A stretch of 20,026 nt of DNA, taken from positions 1-20,026 of the IMG/VR virus record IMGVR_UViG_3300030451_000387; one strand, given 5' to 3'. Source of the stretch: a virus. The notes beneath the pieces are model-generated. The model made no database searches, was not told where the DNA came from, and saw only the letters and a list, made by a program, of their open reading frames with translations. The translations under genes and the position numbers were made by a program. This document shows, piece after piece, positions 1-5,572 of the stretch (the stretch's first letter is position 1; each line of letters opens with the position of its first letter).

Positions 1-84
1 TCCTGTTGCGTGAGGCGCAGAATCGGACTCACGGTTAGCTTCGGGGAATAGTACCCCTGTGTTCTCATTATTGTATTTAGCCAT
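1..84 (-). CDS. Partial conserved phage hypothetical protein (N-terminus only)
   Basis: An open frame starts at the ATG at 84-82 and runs off the left edge after 28 codons. It begins MAKYNNENTGVLFPEANRES. The opening, with NTGVLF followed by a charged stretch, resembles small phage proteins often encoded next to recombination genes, but that is a recollection and no function is claimed. It follows the ERF gene with a 15-base gap. The gap carries the CTAACCAA leader motif (minus strand of 92-99) instead of a purine-rich Shine-Dalgarno, as before several other leftward genes. The downstream part lies outside the window. Confidence 0.6.
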   Translation of the reverse strand, partial: MAKYNNENTGVLFPEANRESDSAPHATG

Positions 85-99
85 ATTTATTTTGGTTAG

Positions 100-555
100 T
101 TAGAAATCAAAGTTTGAACCAACGGAAGCTATTGGCTTGTTTGGCTTCTTGCCATGATCGTTAGTTGCATCAGCATCCTTTGTATCATCAATAGCAAAGA
201 GTCCATTGAGTGCGTACTTACGTGCATAAGAACTAGCGGAGCCAGTAATCTGTGAATCATCCATACCCTTGCGTGACTCAGCTTCTCTTGCAAAGCCTTG
301 TACTTGTATGGAGTAATCCGATTCTGATTCAGCTAGGACTGCCGTGGCTTTGACATATACTCTGCCCTCTACACCTACTATATCATCAGAGATAACAAGT
401 GTGCAAGCGTACTCAGCAAGTAATGGTTTTACTGCTGTGAGTATATCTTCAGCGGAGCGATACGAGTACCCTCCGAACTTATTAGTCTGCCCTTTAGGGG
501 CTTTGAGGGATGACTGAATCCCTTGTAGTTTTTCATGTATGGTTCTTTTTTCCAT
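100..555 (-). CDS. erf: ERF-family single-strand DNA annealing protein
   Basis: This 151-residue protein matches the ERF superfamily of phage recombinases, which bind single-stranded DNA and anneal complementary strands during recombination and genome circularisation. The N-terminal signature is visible at residues 26-38 (KFGGYSYRSAEDI). The characteristic Gly/Ser/Tyr helix is at about 105-120 (GSASSYARKYALNGLF), followed by an acidic DDTKDAD stretch. The C-terminus is a short Asn/Lys-rich linker ending NFDF, an acidic-aromatic tail like those that often recruit partners on single-strand binding proteins; that role is inferred. The start at 555 overlaps the upstream endonuclease gene by 23 bases and is preceded by the CTAACCAA motif at 564-571. 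A RecB-like exonuclease in the same block is its likely partner. Family assignment is firm. Confidence 0.9.
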   Translation of the reverse strand: MEKRTIHEKLQGIQSSLKAPKGQTNKFGGYSYRSAEDILTAVKPLLAEYACTLVISDDIVGVEGRVYVKATAVLAESESDYSIQVQGFAREAESRKGMDDSQITGSASSYARKYALNGLFAIDDTKDADATNDHGKKPNKPIASVGSNFDF

Positions 556-988
556 ATTTATGTTTGGTTAGTTCACGGAATAGTTTGGTTCGTTCTGAGG
601 CGTTAGAACATTCCATGAGTTGTATTCGTTTCGCCCCTAGATCTACTAAAGTGGCTTTCTGTTTTTGTGATGTCAAGCCTTTAAATTTTTTACATAACTG
701 AGTAAGTCCTACTGGGTGCAGTATATCGAGTTGCTTTCTCTCTAGGTAATCGGCCATAGCTCGAAGCACCGACGGTAGTTCTATTGGCTCTACTTGGCAT
801 CTTCTGAACGCAAAGTTTTCTATCTTGCCTAACAAAGCATTACCTACCCTAGACACTACGCCTCGTACCATACCAGACTTGTGACAGTGGTCCACCACCC
901 AGTCTGAGGTCTTGCGTAACAACAAAGGACACCGCTTAGGTGTATTCTCAGTTCTCCACTTCTTCAGTCTGCTCTGCGGTAGATACAT
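533..988 (-). CDS. Endonuclease VII-like His-Me finger nuclease, zinc cysteines missing
   Basis: The 151-residue protein carries the core of recombination endonuclease VII (T4 gp49 family), which cuts Holliday junctions and branched DNA before packaging. The Asp-His-x-His motif is at residues 33-36 (DHCH), then SGMVRGVV and the conserved Asn at about 50 in GNALLG. The two CxxC pairs that hold zinc in the classical family are largely absent: only C20 remains in the N-terminal position, and the usual C..CN segment reads SRVGN. The catalytic residues look intact, so it may be an active zinc-independent variant. The C-terminal half is helical and basic. The gene overlaps its upstream neighbour by 41 bases and ERF by 23 bases. 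GAGG directly abuts the chosen ATG, so the start is somewhat uncertain. Confidence 0.75.
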   Translation of the reverse strand: MYLPQSRLKKWRTENTPKRCPLLLRKTSDWVVDHCHKSGMVRGVVSRVGNALLGKIENFAFRRCQVEPIELPSVLRAMADYLERKQLDILHPVGLTQLCKKFKGLTSQKQKATLVDLGAKRIQLMECSNASERTKLFRELTKHKYGKKNHT

Positions 989-1160
989 CCTCGTACAATA
1001 CTTTTAGTAAGTCCTTGAGATTCTTTTTCTCTTGGCTGAGTTGCTTACGCTGCTCAAGCATCCTTTCTATTCTGAAGGATAGTGTTCGTGACTCCTGACG
1101 AATCATGTCAATGCGTGTCTGTATACGCTCTACGTTACTTTCGATTTGTGATATGCTCAT
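948..1160 (-). CDS. Small coiled-coil protein, unknown function
   Basis: This 70-residue protein is not recognised. Residues 1-60 are almost entirely charged and amphipathic helix, with heptad-like spacing of Ile/Leu (ISQIESNVERIQTRI and later LSQEKKNLKDLLKVL), so it probably forms a coiled coil. The last ten residues are acidic. The ATG at 1160-1158 shares one base with the TAA of the upstream gene (TAATG), which indicates translational coupling and supports this start. The 3' end overlaps the endonuclease VII-like gene by 41 bases. Its place inside the recombination block suggests a helper or adaptor role, but nothing in the sequence shows which. Confidence 0.6.
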   Translation of the reverse strand: MSISQIESNVERIQTRIDMIRQESRTLSFRIERMLEQRKQLSQEKKNLKDLLKVLYEDVSTAEQTEEVEN

Positions 1161-1630
1161 TACTTTTTAAATGTACGGAGTTGGTTTTGCTCAAGTGCAT
1201 AGCCTCTTCCGTAACCTAGGTCTTGTATATTTTTATCGTTGATTAGTTCTTTCTTCCAGCACCAGCCCACTATCTTCACGGTCCACCGATCAGGGGTAAG
1301 GCACATGATGTACATATCCACGTCGCGGTTTTCTTTTAGTGTAGCTAGTAACTTTCCAAATTCATGTTGAGTACTCTTTACATCGTAGGTGTACCCCTTC
1401 ATAGTCCCATCGGCAGTGCCGGATCTTGGACTCAGACCCATATCAAAGAATGTATTGAAGTGTTTTGAGACTGCGTACTCAGCTGTGACTCCTTGAGCGT
1501 CTATGTCTAATCCCGACATATCGGAATGCTTCCTATCTTGTACGTTATTGCTACGTGACATTACAGAGCGTAAGTGTCCTATATGCCGACACATCATTAC
1601 CTCCTCATCAGTTAGTTGAATCTCAATCAT
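1160..1630 (-). CDS. Putative PD-(D/E)XK-type nuclease
   Basis: The chosen start, ATG at 1630-1628, overlaps the upstream stop in the arrangement ATGA and gives 156 residues; the frame stays open further upstream but that part would lie within the preceding gene. A Gly-x-x-x-Glu element at residues 47-51 (GVTAEYAV) is followed about 30 residues later by YDVKST at 82-87. This spacing of a Glu and a hydrophobic D-x-K strand is typical of the PD-(D/E)XK fold. The C-terminus carries a DLGYGRGYALEQNQLR segment that I associate with phage proteins of this type. It would act on DNA ends or branches alongside the ERF and RecB-like genes. Substrate and activity are inferred; no close named relative is asserted. 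Confidence 0.55.
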   Translation of the reverse strand: MIEIQLTDEEVMMCRHIGHLRSVMSRSNNVQDRKHSDMSGLDIDAQGVTAEYAVSKHFNTFFDMGLSPRSGTADGTMKGYTYDVKSTQHEFGKLLATLKENRDVDMYIMCLTPDRWTVKIVGWCWKKELINDKNIQDLGYGRGYALEQNQLRTFKK

Positions 1631-1923
1631 TCCGTGCTTCCATCGCTGTATGAACATTGACCAGTAAGTTTTCTTTCTAAATTCGCTAAGGCTCTCCAAG
1701 CTACCTTGTCCCATTCTTCCTCTATCATGTGACGCATCAGCGCATCTAGTTCATCCTTTGACTTCTCTGGATCCCAATGCACTGGTTGTCCAGGGTGATG
1801 TTGTTGGCCGCCAAGATAGCTAACGTGCGATACCCTAGCTATAGCGTGTGGGAAGTATTTTATTACCCCTGAATATACAGGGTAAGTCTTGCGTTCTTTT
1901 GCGTCAGTTGGTAATGGTTTCAT
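1627..1923 (-). CDS. dATP/dGTP diphosphohydrolase N-terminal-like domain protein (DUF5664-like)
   Basis: This 98-residue protein begins MKPLPTDAKERKTYPVYSGV and continues with a conserved block around KYFPHAIARVSHVSYLGGQQ, HPGQPVHWD and SKDELDALMRHM. From memory this matches the short domain labelled dATP/dGTP diphosphohydrolase N-terminal (formerly DUF5664), which occurs alone in many phages and also in MazZ-type proteins of phages that replace adenine with 2-aminoadenine. Here it stands alone and ends in a polar tail. The stop overlaps the next gene as ATGA, and the start lies one base after the upstream exonuclease stop. A role in trimming deoxynucleotide pools is plausible but not shown. 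No purZ- or datZ-like gene is visible in this window. Confidence 0.65.
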   Translation of the reverse strand: MKPLPTDAKERKTYPVYSGVIKYFPHAIARVSHVSYLGGQQHHPGQPVHWDPEKSKDELDALMRHMIEEEWDKVAWRALANLERKLTGQCSYSDGSTE

Positions 1924-1924
1924 A

Positions 1925-2704
1925 TTATTGTTTTACTACAGGTTGCATTCTTAACATCCAATAAAGGTTCGCGGCAGCTTTGGCTACACGTATGCCCCAC
2001 TGAGTTTCTTCTTCGGTCCACTCGTAGTGCATATGCTCTGCTGTGTCGCAGTCAACTATGACTGAGCGTATCTTGGGCAGATAGGGTAGTCTCTGTAACT
2101 GCATAATCATATAAGCCTCGATAGCTAACTGGGAGCAGTCCTTTTGGTATCGTTTAGGCTTGCCATTAGTATTAACTCTGCACTTGTAATCAGCTAGAAA
2201 TATTCTTGAGTCCTTCATACCTACAAAGTCTACCGAGCCGGCAATCTTGATACCTCCGTGGCTCACAAGTTTCTCACAAGCAATAACTTGCACATTGTTT
2301 TCCGTGATCCAATCTAAAAAGGGCGATGCCCACTTGTCCCAACAGGACTCACCGGGATCTTTTTGTATCCCTAGTATCTGATGGTTTATCATACGCTCTA
2401 TCGTGGCGTGAACCGATGTTCCAAATTCATGAGATGGTATTAGCTCACCGTCTTTTGGGTGAGGTCTTGTGCCGTATACCATCTCTGTAAGGTCGGACCA
2501 CGGCAAGTCCGGATTGTCTCTCGCAAGTTCAGTCAGCATTTTAGGCTTGTATACATCATCTAGAAATGAGTCCTTAACTATGCCTAGTACAGTTGTAACC
2601 GATGGATAAATATCTTCACCAGCCTTGCGAGCTTGTGCAGGAGTACCCACCTCGGCCTCGAACTGAGGCTCTGATGGGTTCTTGCAACTGTAGAAGTGAC
2701 TCAT
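1925..2704 (-). CDS. RecB/Cas4-like PD-(D/E)XK exonuclease
   Basis: The 259-residue protein has the full motif set of the phage RecB-like PD-(D/E)XK nucleases. PSVTTVL is at residues 34-40, the FGTSVHATIE helix supplies H99, AGSVDFVG carries D159, and the IFLADYKC strand gives D172 and K174. The helix starting QLAIEAY supplies the Q192 to Y198 motif. Such enzymes resect double-stranded DNA and feed single strands to an annealing protein; here the ERF gene lies downstream in the same operon, so the pair is a likely two-component recombination system. The start at 2704 overlaps the upstream stop as ATGA, and the stop sits one base before the next ATG. Family assignment is strong; polarity is not evident. 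Confidence 0.85.
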   Translation of the reverse strand: MSHFYSCKNPSEPQFEAEVGTPAQARKAGEDIYPSVTTVLGIVKDSFLDDVYKPKMLTELARDNPDLPWSDLTEMVYGTRPHPKDGELIPSHEFGTSVHATIERMINHQILGIQKDPGESCWDKWASPFLDWITENNVQVIACEKLVSHGGIKIAGSVDFVGMKDSRIFLADYKCRVNTNGKPKRYQKDCSQLAIEAYMIMQLQRLPYLPKIRSVIVDCDTAEHMHYEWTEEETQWGIRVAKAAANLYWMLRMQPVVKQ

Positions 2705-3078
2705 AGTTCCTCTTGATCTAGTATGTAGTTAAGTCCATCACGTAGAGCATCGAGGTCGGTGCAATCTTCTTTCTTGTATTCGTATTTAAAAAGCTCGTCC
2801 CCTTCATCATTCAATAGAAAAAATGTCCTTTCGGTTTTGTCTATGATGTTATCCACATAAAGAGGTGTTAGTTTTTCGTGAGCCAGTACAGCCAGTAGCT
2901 GAGTGTCTGATCTAGGGCCAAGTTCGGTTTGTATAGGCATAGTGTAACGATCCCCATCGTCTAGCATTCCTATACGAAGTTCATTGAATCGTCCCCACTG
3001 GTTCATTACTGATACTACCTCTTCTTGAGGTAGCGTTGCTGCCGGTCCTTTCGGGTAAGTATATAGTTGTAGTTTCAT
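2701..3078 (-). CDS. Hypothetical protein, first gene of the recombination operon
   Basis: I do not recognise this 125-residue protein. It is mixed alpha/beta by appearance, acidic in its C-terminal half, and has no Cys, signal peptide or membrane segment. It overlaps the exonuclease gene by four bases (ATGA), so the two are probably translated together. The ATG at 3078-3076 follows an A/C-rich leader with the AACCAACCAACTAA version of the recurrent motif (3087-3094) and lies downstream of a 6-bp stem-loop (3105-3129). It is the first gene after the leftward promoter-like sequence at 3228-3257. Confidence 0.6.
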   Translation of the reverse strand: MKLQLYTYPKGPAATLPQEEVVSVMNQWGRFNELRIGMLDDGDRYTMPIQTELGPRSDTQLLAVLAHEKLTPLYVDNIIDKTERTFFLLNDEGDELFKYEYKKEDCTDLDALRDGLNYILDQEEL

Positions 3079-3104
3079 ATGTTTAGTTGGTTGGTTTTAT
3101 GTAG

Positions 3105-3129
3105 GCACAGCTCCACTTAAAAACTGTGC
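3105..3129 (-). promoter_or_regulatory. Stem-loop in the 5' leader of the 125-residue gene
   Basis: GCACAG (3105-3110) and CTGTGC (3124-3129) form a perfect 6-bp stem around a 13-base loop, ending 26 bases before the start codon. It lies between the predicted leftward transcription start and the ATG. It is not followed by a T-tract, so it is not a terminator. A role in mRNA stability or translational control is possible. Confidence 0.4.
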
Positions 3130-3227
3130 AAGAAAATTCTAGTGCTATGTAACAGCGATCGGATGTTAAGTAAAAGCATTCTAGTAATATGGTTCAGCTA
3201 TTGATTGCTATGGTTTCCACCTATTTC

Positions 3228-3257
3228 TATTTAGAGTCCCCAAAAAAGCTATGTCAA
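3228..3257 (-). promoter_or_regulatory. Predicted leftward sigma70-like promoter (P3)
   Basis: Reading the minus strand, TTGACA (3257-3252) is followed after 18 bases by TAAATA (3233-3228), or after 17 by CTAAAT. The -35 sits in a GCTTGACA box, as does the promoter at 5581-5609. An A/T tract (A8 C T6) directly upstream resembles an UP element. It would start transcripts near 3221 and drive the block from 3078 to 1. Confidence 0.6.
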
Positions 3258-3302
3258 GCAAAAAAGTTTTTTTTGGTGGTTCTCCTTGATTATCAATAGG
3301 AT

Positions 3303-3782
3303 TTAATTTCTTACACGATTTACTATATGAGGTAAATTTAATCTACCTTTAGCTGCATAGTACTGATTTATATCTATCGTGCTTTCCTTGATAGCTTCAT
3401 CTAAGGTCTTGTGACTGTTACGTGCAGTCTCGTTTACTCTCCTAGCTTCAGCATCAATTCTTTTCCTAGCCTCAGCCTTCTTAGCTTTTAACATAGCTGG
3501 ATTAAAGATGCCGCGACGTATCGCTAAGTCTCGTAAAGCTACTGGTCTACCATCCCAAGGTGTACCCTTGGCAGCTTGTGGCCACTTCATACCCTCGTCC
3601 TCGATTCTTTTGATGATTAGTGCAAGCCAGTTAGCTTCAGCTTCTGGGCTTACACATATTTTTTGTCTGCCAGGCCGACGCTTGACTGGCTCTACCATAT
3701 CACCGGTCTTGAGTAGCTCACGATATTTTTGGGTCATTGATTTGCAGAAGTCCAAAGTGGATCTCGCAGGTTCGTTATACAT
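3303..3782 (-). CDS. Basic hypothetical protein
   Basis: The chosen ATG at 3782-3780 gives 159 residues. The frame is open 30 codons further, but that extension crosses the hexamer repeat (read as EIEIEI) and approaches the terminator, while the chosen start follows an AACTAACAAAAGGAA leader. The protein is not recognised. It is strongly basic, with KRRPGRQK at residues 38-45 resembling a minor-groove AT-hook-like patch, a middle segment with conserved-looking KWPQAAKGTPWDGRP and LRDLAIRRGIF, and a long charged helix at about 104-130. A DNA-binding role would fit the composition but is inferred. It lies just downstream of a terminator and no strong promoter is visible between, so its transcription may depend on read-through. 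Confidence 0.6.
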   Translation of the reverse strand: MYNEPARSTLDFCKSMTQKYRELLKTGDMVEPVKRRPGRQKICVSPEAEANWLALIIKRIEDEGMKWPQAAKGTPWDGRPVALRDLAIRRGIFNPAMLKAKKAEARKRIDAEARRVNETARNSHKTLDEAIKESTIDINQYYAAKGRLNLPHIVNRVRN

Positions 3783-3807
3783 TGTGTTCCTTTTGTTAGT
3801 TGTTAAT

Positions 3808-3827
3808 ATCTCGATCTCGATCTCGTT
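3808..3827. repeat. Short tandem hexamer repeat, leader copy
   Basis: The hexamer ATCTCG (CGAGAT on the minus strand) occurs about three times in tandem in the untranslated leader of the basic protein gene. The same hexamer is repeated at 4118-4146 inside a neighbouring small gene, about 300 bases away. Confidence 0.7.
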
Positions 3828-3860
3828 TGGATAGTACAATCCAGGATAGTTTTGTCTACT

Positions 3861-3891
3861 AAAAAAGCCCACGCCTTTTGAGCGTGAGCTT
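3861..3891 (-). terminator. Rho-independent terminator of the GP88 operon
   Basis: Read leftward, a ten-base stem AAGCTCACGC pairs with GCGTGGGCTT (one G-T wobble) across a seven-base loop TCAAAAG, and the stem runs into a T-tract (A-run at 3861-3866 on the plus strand). It lies 14 bases after the stop of the 60-residue acidic gene. It should end the transcript that starts in the control region and separates this operon from the recombination operon. Confidence 0.85.
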
Positions 3892-3905
3892 GTTTGATTT
3901 ATGAA

Positions 3906-4088
3906 TCAATCAATATAATCTTTAATGAACTCTACTGATTCTAAGACTTCTTGATTGTTGTCTCCTAATGCGCTACTCTCTGCTTCATTTAAGACAATCG
4001 TCATAGCTTCTGTCAGTTGCTCTCTATCAAAATCGTCAGTAGGTTGCAACGCATTTACCGCGTGTATTAGTGATGTTAGTTTATCCAT
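3906..4088 (-). CDS. Small acidic hypothetical protein
   Basis: This 60-residue protein (MDKLTSLIHAVNALQPTDDF at its start) is acidic and predicted all-helical, with no Cys and no membrane segment. It is not recognised. The ATG at 4088 is preceded by CTAACCAA (minus strand of 4097-4104), which itself overlaps the stop codon of the upstream 53-residue gene. It is the last gene before the terminator at 3861-3891, so it is probably co-transcribed with the GP88-family gene. Small acidic early proteins in phages are often inhibitors or DNA mimics, but nothing here shows that. Confidence 0.6.
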   Translation of the reverse strand: MDKLTSLIHAVNALQPTDDFDREQLTEAMTIVLNEAESSALGDNNQEVLESVEFIKDYID

Positions 4089-4100
4089 AGTATTAGTTGG

Positions 4101-4262
4101 TTAGTGTTTCTTCGTAGTTTCTCGATCTCGATCTCGATCTCGATCTAATTCATTAATTAACTCATTCAAAGAATCGAGCGCGACGCTGAAATAATACCAG
4201 TCGCCGCTTTTCTCGAATTCAGTTAAGTTAATTAAAATCTCTTTAATTATTTCTTTACGCAT
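4101..4262 (-). CDS. 53-residue protein with Arg-Asp repeats
   Basis: An ATG at 4262-4260 overlaps the TAA of the GP88-family gene by eight bases (ATGCGTAA), and the frame runs 53 codons to a TAA at 4103-4101. The first 40 residues look like a normal soluble helical protein (DWYYFSVALDSLNELINELD). They are followed by DRDRDRDR encoded by the tandem hexamer at 4118-4146, then a basic end. The overlap start, a coding-like N-terminus and a stop just before the next gene's leader support it as a real small gene in the leftward operon. Function is unknown. The repeat makes length variation between relatives likely. Confidence 0.6.
   Translation of the reverse strand: MRKEIIKEILINLTEFEKSGDWYYFSVALDSLNELINELDRDRDRDRETTKKH
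4118..4146. repeat. Tandem hexamer CTCGAT/ATCGAG repeat
   Basis: TCTCGA units run in tandem about four and a half times. On the minus strand they are read as GAT CGA codons, giving the Arg-Asp repeat of the 53-residue protein. A shorter run of the same hexamer lies at 3808-3827 in a non-coding leader. Confidence 0.8.
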
Positions 4263-5133
4263 GAATACCTATGCCGATAGCCACGCCGTCAAATGACTTC
4301 GAACCGCAAGCATGCGCGCCATTTGGTAAGCAGTTGCCACAATTGCCGGGACAAGCGAAAACCCTTTTATGCATTGCCTTTAATTTTTCCTTTACGGCTT
4401 TTCGATACAAATCGGAACCCGGGTTTGCCTTGTCTTGATAAGCGCGCGATTTGATAAAGGACTTGTCCACTGGTACCGCGTCAAACGCGCCTCGTACAAC
4501 TGGCAATTGTAAAAACGCATTGCCAATACCAGTATTGATCCAGCGGCTACCATTTGATTGATTGACTAAGTAATTAGAAGGAAATTTATAACCGCTAGAA
4601 TTTAAAGAAACAAATTCTTGCCAGCTTTTCGAGTATCCATAAACAGACAAATCTTGTCTTTCCTTGCATAAATCCATAAAGAATCTTAATAAGTCGACGT
4701 TAGGAAAATCCCCGTCGACAAACAAGCGTACAGTGCGCTCTTCCGGTATTGCTTGCCACGCTTGCGCAATCATTTGTTTATTGTTGCGCATTAATAAACT
4801 ATTTTGTAATTGCCTAAAGAATGCCGCTGGATATCTCCACGCTTTTAAAGAGTAGCAGTATTTGACGCAAGCACCTTTTCCCGGACAATCCGCGAAAGGT
4901 AACGACGAAAAGGCATAAAAGGGAAGTTTTTTATTGCCATTTGGCCTAAAGATAGTAAATGGCGCAGGGTCTATTAATCCGCCGTCGATCCATTTCAGCA
5001 ATTTATTTGCATGTTCGGACCATGTGCCGCGCTTGTTAACGTCCCCAGCCTTTACAACTTCGACTAATAAAGATTGTATCTTTTCTTTATCGTCAATTGA
5101 TCGGATAAACTTTAAACATTCTTTTCTATCCAT
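4255..5133 (-). CDS. GP88-family cysteine-rich protein
   Basis: The 292-residue protein matches the phage Gene product 88 family known from mycobacteriophages and many other phages. Its function is not established. A first Cys cluster is at residues 83, 89 and 93 (CPGKGACVKYCYS). RLFVDGDFPN is at about 136-145, a YGYSKSW segment follows, and the C-terminal cluster has Cys at 261, 265, 268 and 276 (CPGNCGNCLPNGAHACG). The two clusters look able to bind metal or an Fe-S centre; that is inferred. Compared with its neighbours the gene looks richer in CGC/GCGC words and poorer in CTA codons, which may mean separate acquisition. It is the first gene of the leftward operon, downstream of promoter P2, and is coupled to the 53-residue gene. 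Confidence 0.75.
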   Translation of the reverse strand: MDRKECLKFIRSIDDKEKIQSLLVEVVKAGDVNKRGTWSEHANKLLKWIDGGLIDPAPFTIFRPNGNKKLPFYAFSSLPFADCPGKGACVKYCYSLKAWRYPAAFFRQLQNSLLMRNNKQMIAQAWQAIPEERTVRLFVDGDFPNVDLLRFFMDLCKERQDLSVYGYSKSWQEFVSLNSSGYKFPSNYLVNQSNGSRWINTGIGNAFLQLPVVRGAFDAVPVDKSFIKSRAYQDKANPGSDLYRKAVKEKLKAMHKRVFACPGNCGNCLPNGAHACGSKSFDGVAIGIGIHA

Positions 5134-5153
5134 AGTATTTTGATTTTATGTTT

Positions 5154-5173
5154 ATTAAGCTTCATTGCTTAAT
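5154..5173 (-). promoter_or_regulatory. Perfect inverted repeat at the predicted start of the GP88 transcript
   Basis: ATTAAGC (5154-5160) and GCTTAAT (5167-5173) are perfect 7-base arms around six bases. The repeat begins exactly where a transcript from the promoter at 5181-5209 would start, so it could be a 5' stem-loop protecting the mRNA or an operator. Confidence 0.5.
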
Positions 5174-5180
5174 GTATCCT

Positions 5181-5209
5181 ATATAAGCACACATAATATA
5201 TTAGTGCAA
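5181..5209 (-). promoter_or_regulatory. Predicted leftward sigma70-like promoter (P2)
   Basis: On the minus strand TTGCAC (5209-5204) is followed after exactly 17 bases by TTATAT (5186-5181). The -35 is part of GCTTGCAC, close to the GCTTGACA box of the other two leftward promoters, and an A8 tract lies just upstream. Transcription would begin near 5174 and run into the GP88-family gene. Confidence 0.55.
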
Positions 5210-5407
5210 GCTTTTTTTTCAAGATAGTAAATAGCACTTAAAGCAGCTAATATATAGGAAGGATAGTATCCCTGTTTTTACCCTTTATAATAGGTTGATT
5301 CACTTGGTATAGATTAGCCTGGATAAATCCACTTGTTACAAAATAAATAATCCTTTCATATAATAGCCACTTATTACTAATAATTATGTATGTATGTAAT
5401 ATGTACG

Positions 5408-5436
5408 CTAGCTATGGGGAGGAGGGGGTCAGCTAG
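5408..5436. promoter_or_regulatory. Inverted repeat enclosing a G-rich tract
   Basis: CTAGCT (5408-5413) and AGCTAG (5431-5436) flank a 17-base loop that is almost all purine, with GGGGAGGAGGGGG. It is unlike the surrounding AT-rich DNA. It could be a protein-binding or structural element; no function is assigned. Confidence 0.35.
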
Positions 5437-5572
5437 TTGCATTTGTCTGTGTATATATATTATCAGACACCCCCTTAAAAAATATCCTTCTCATAGGGAC
5501 TTAGCTCCCGGACTCCCCCTTGTATTACTCAGTAGGGTTACTGCTCTGATAGGGTTCCCTTCATCGATCGCT

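Larger units (their letters stand above)
3079..3302. other. Non-coding leader and promoter region upstream of the recombination operon
   Basis: No open frame of note spans these 224 bases. They hold, from right to left on the transcribed (minus) strand, a perfect 11-bp palindrome TTGATTATCAA (3286-3296), an A8-C-T6 tract that could act as an UP element, a sigma70-like promoter (3228-3257), two direct copies of ATTCTAGT 42 bp apart (3136-3143 and 3178-3185), a stem-loop (3105-3129) and the CCAACCAACTAA leader just before the start codon. The direct repeats, four helical turns apart, could be protein-binding sites; that is inference. Confidence 0.6.

Noticed and set aside
3240-3275. A-run/T-run near 3241-3274 as a terminator for the basic protein gene
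   Set aside because: CCAAAAAA and TTTTTTGG arms give only a weak AU stem without a GC core; the tract is better explained as an UP element of P3.
5204-5218. GCAC...GTGC followed by T8 as a plus-strand terminator
   Set aside because: The stem is only four bases and no plus-strand gene lies upstream; the same bases form the P2 -35 and A-tract on the other strand.
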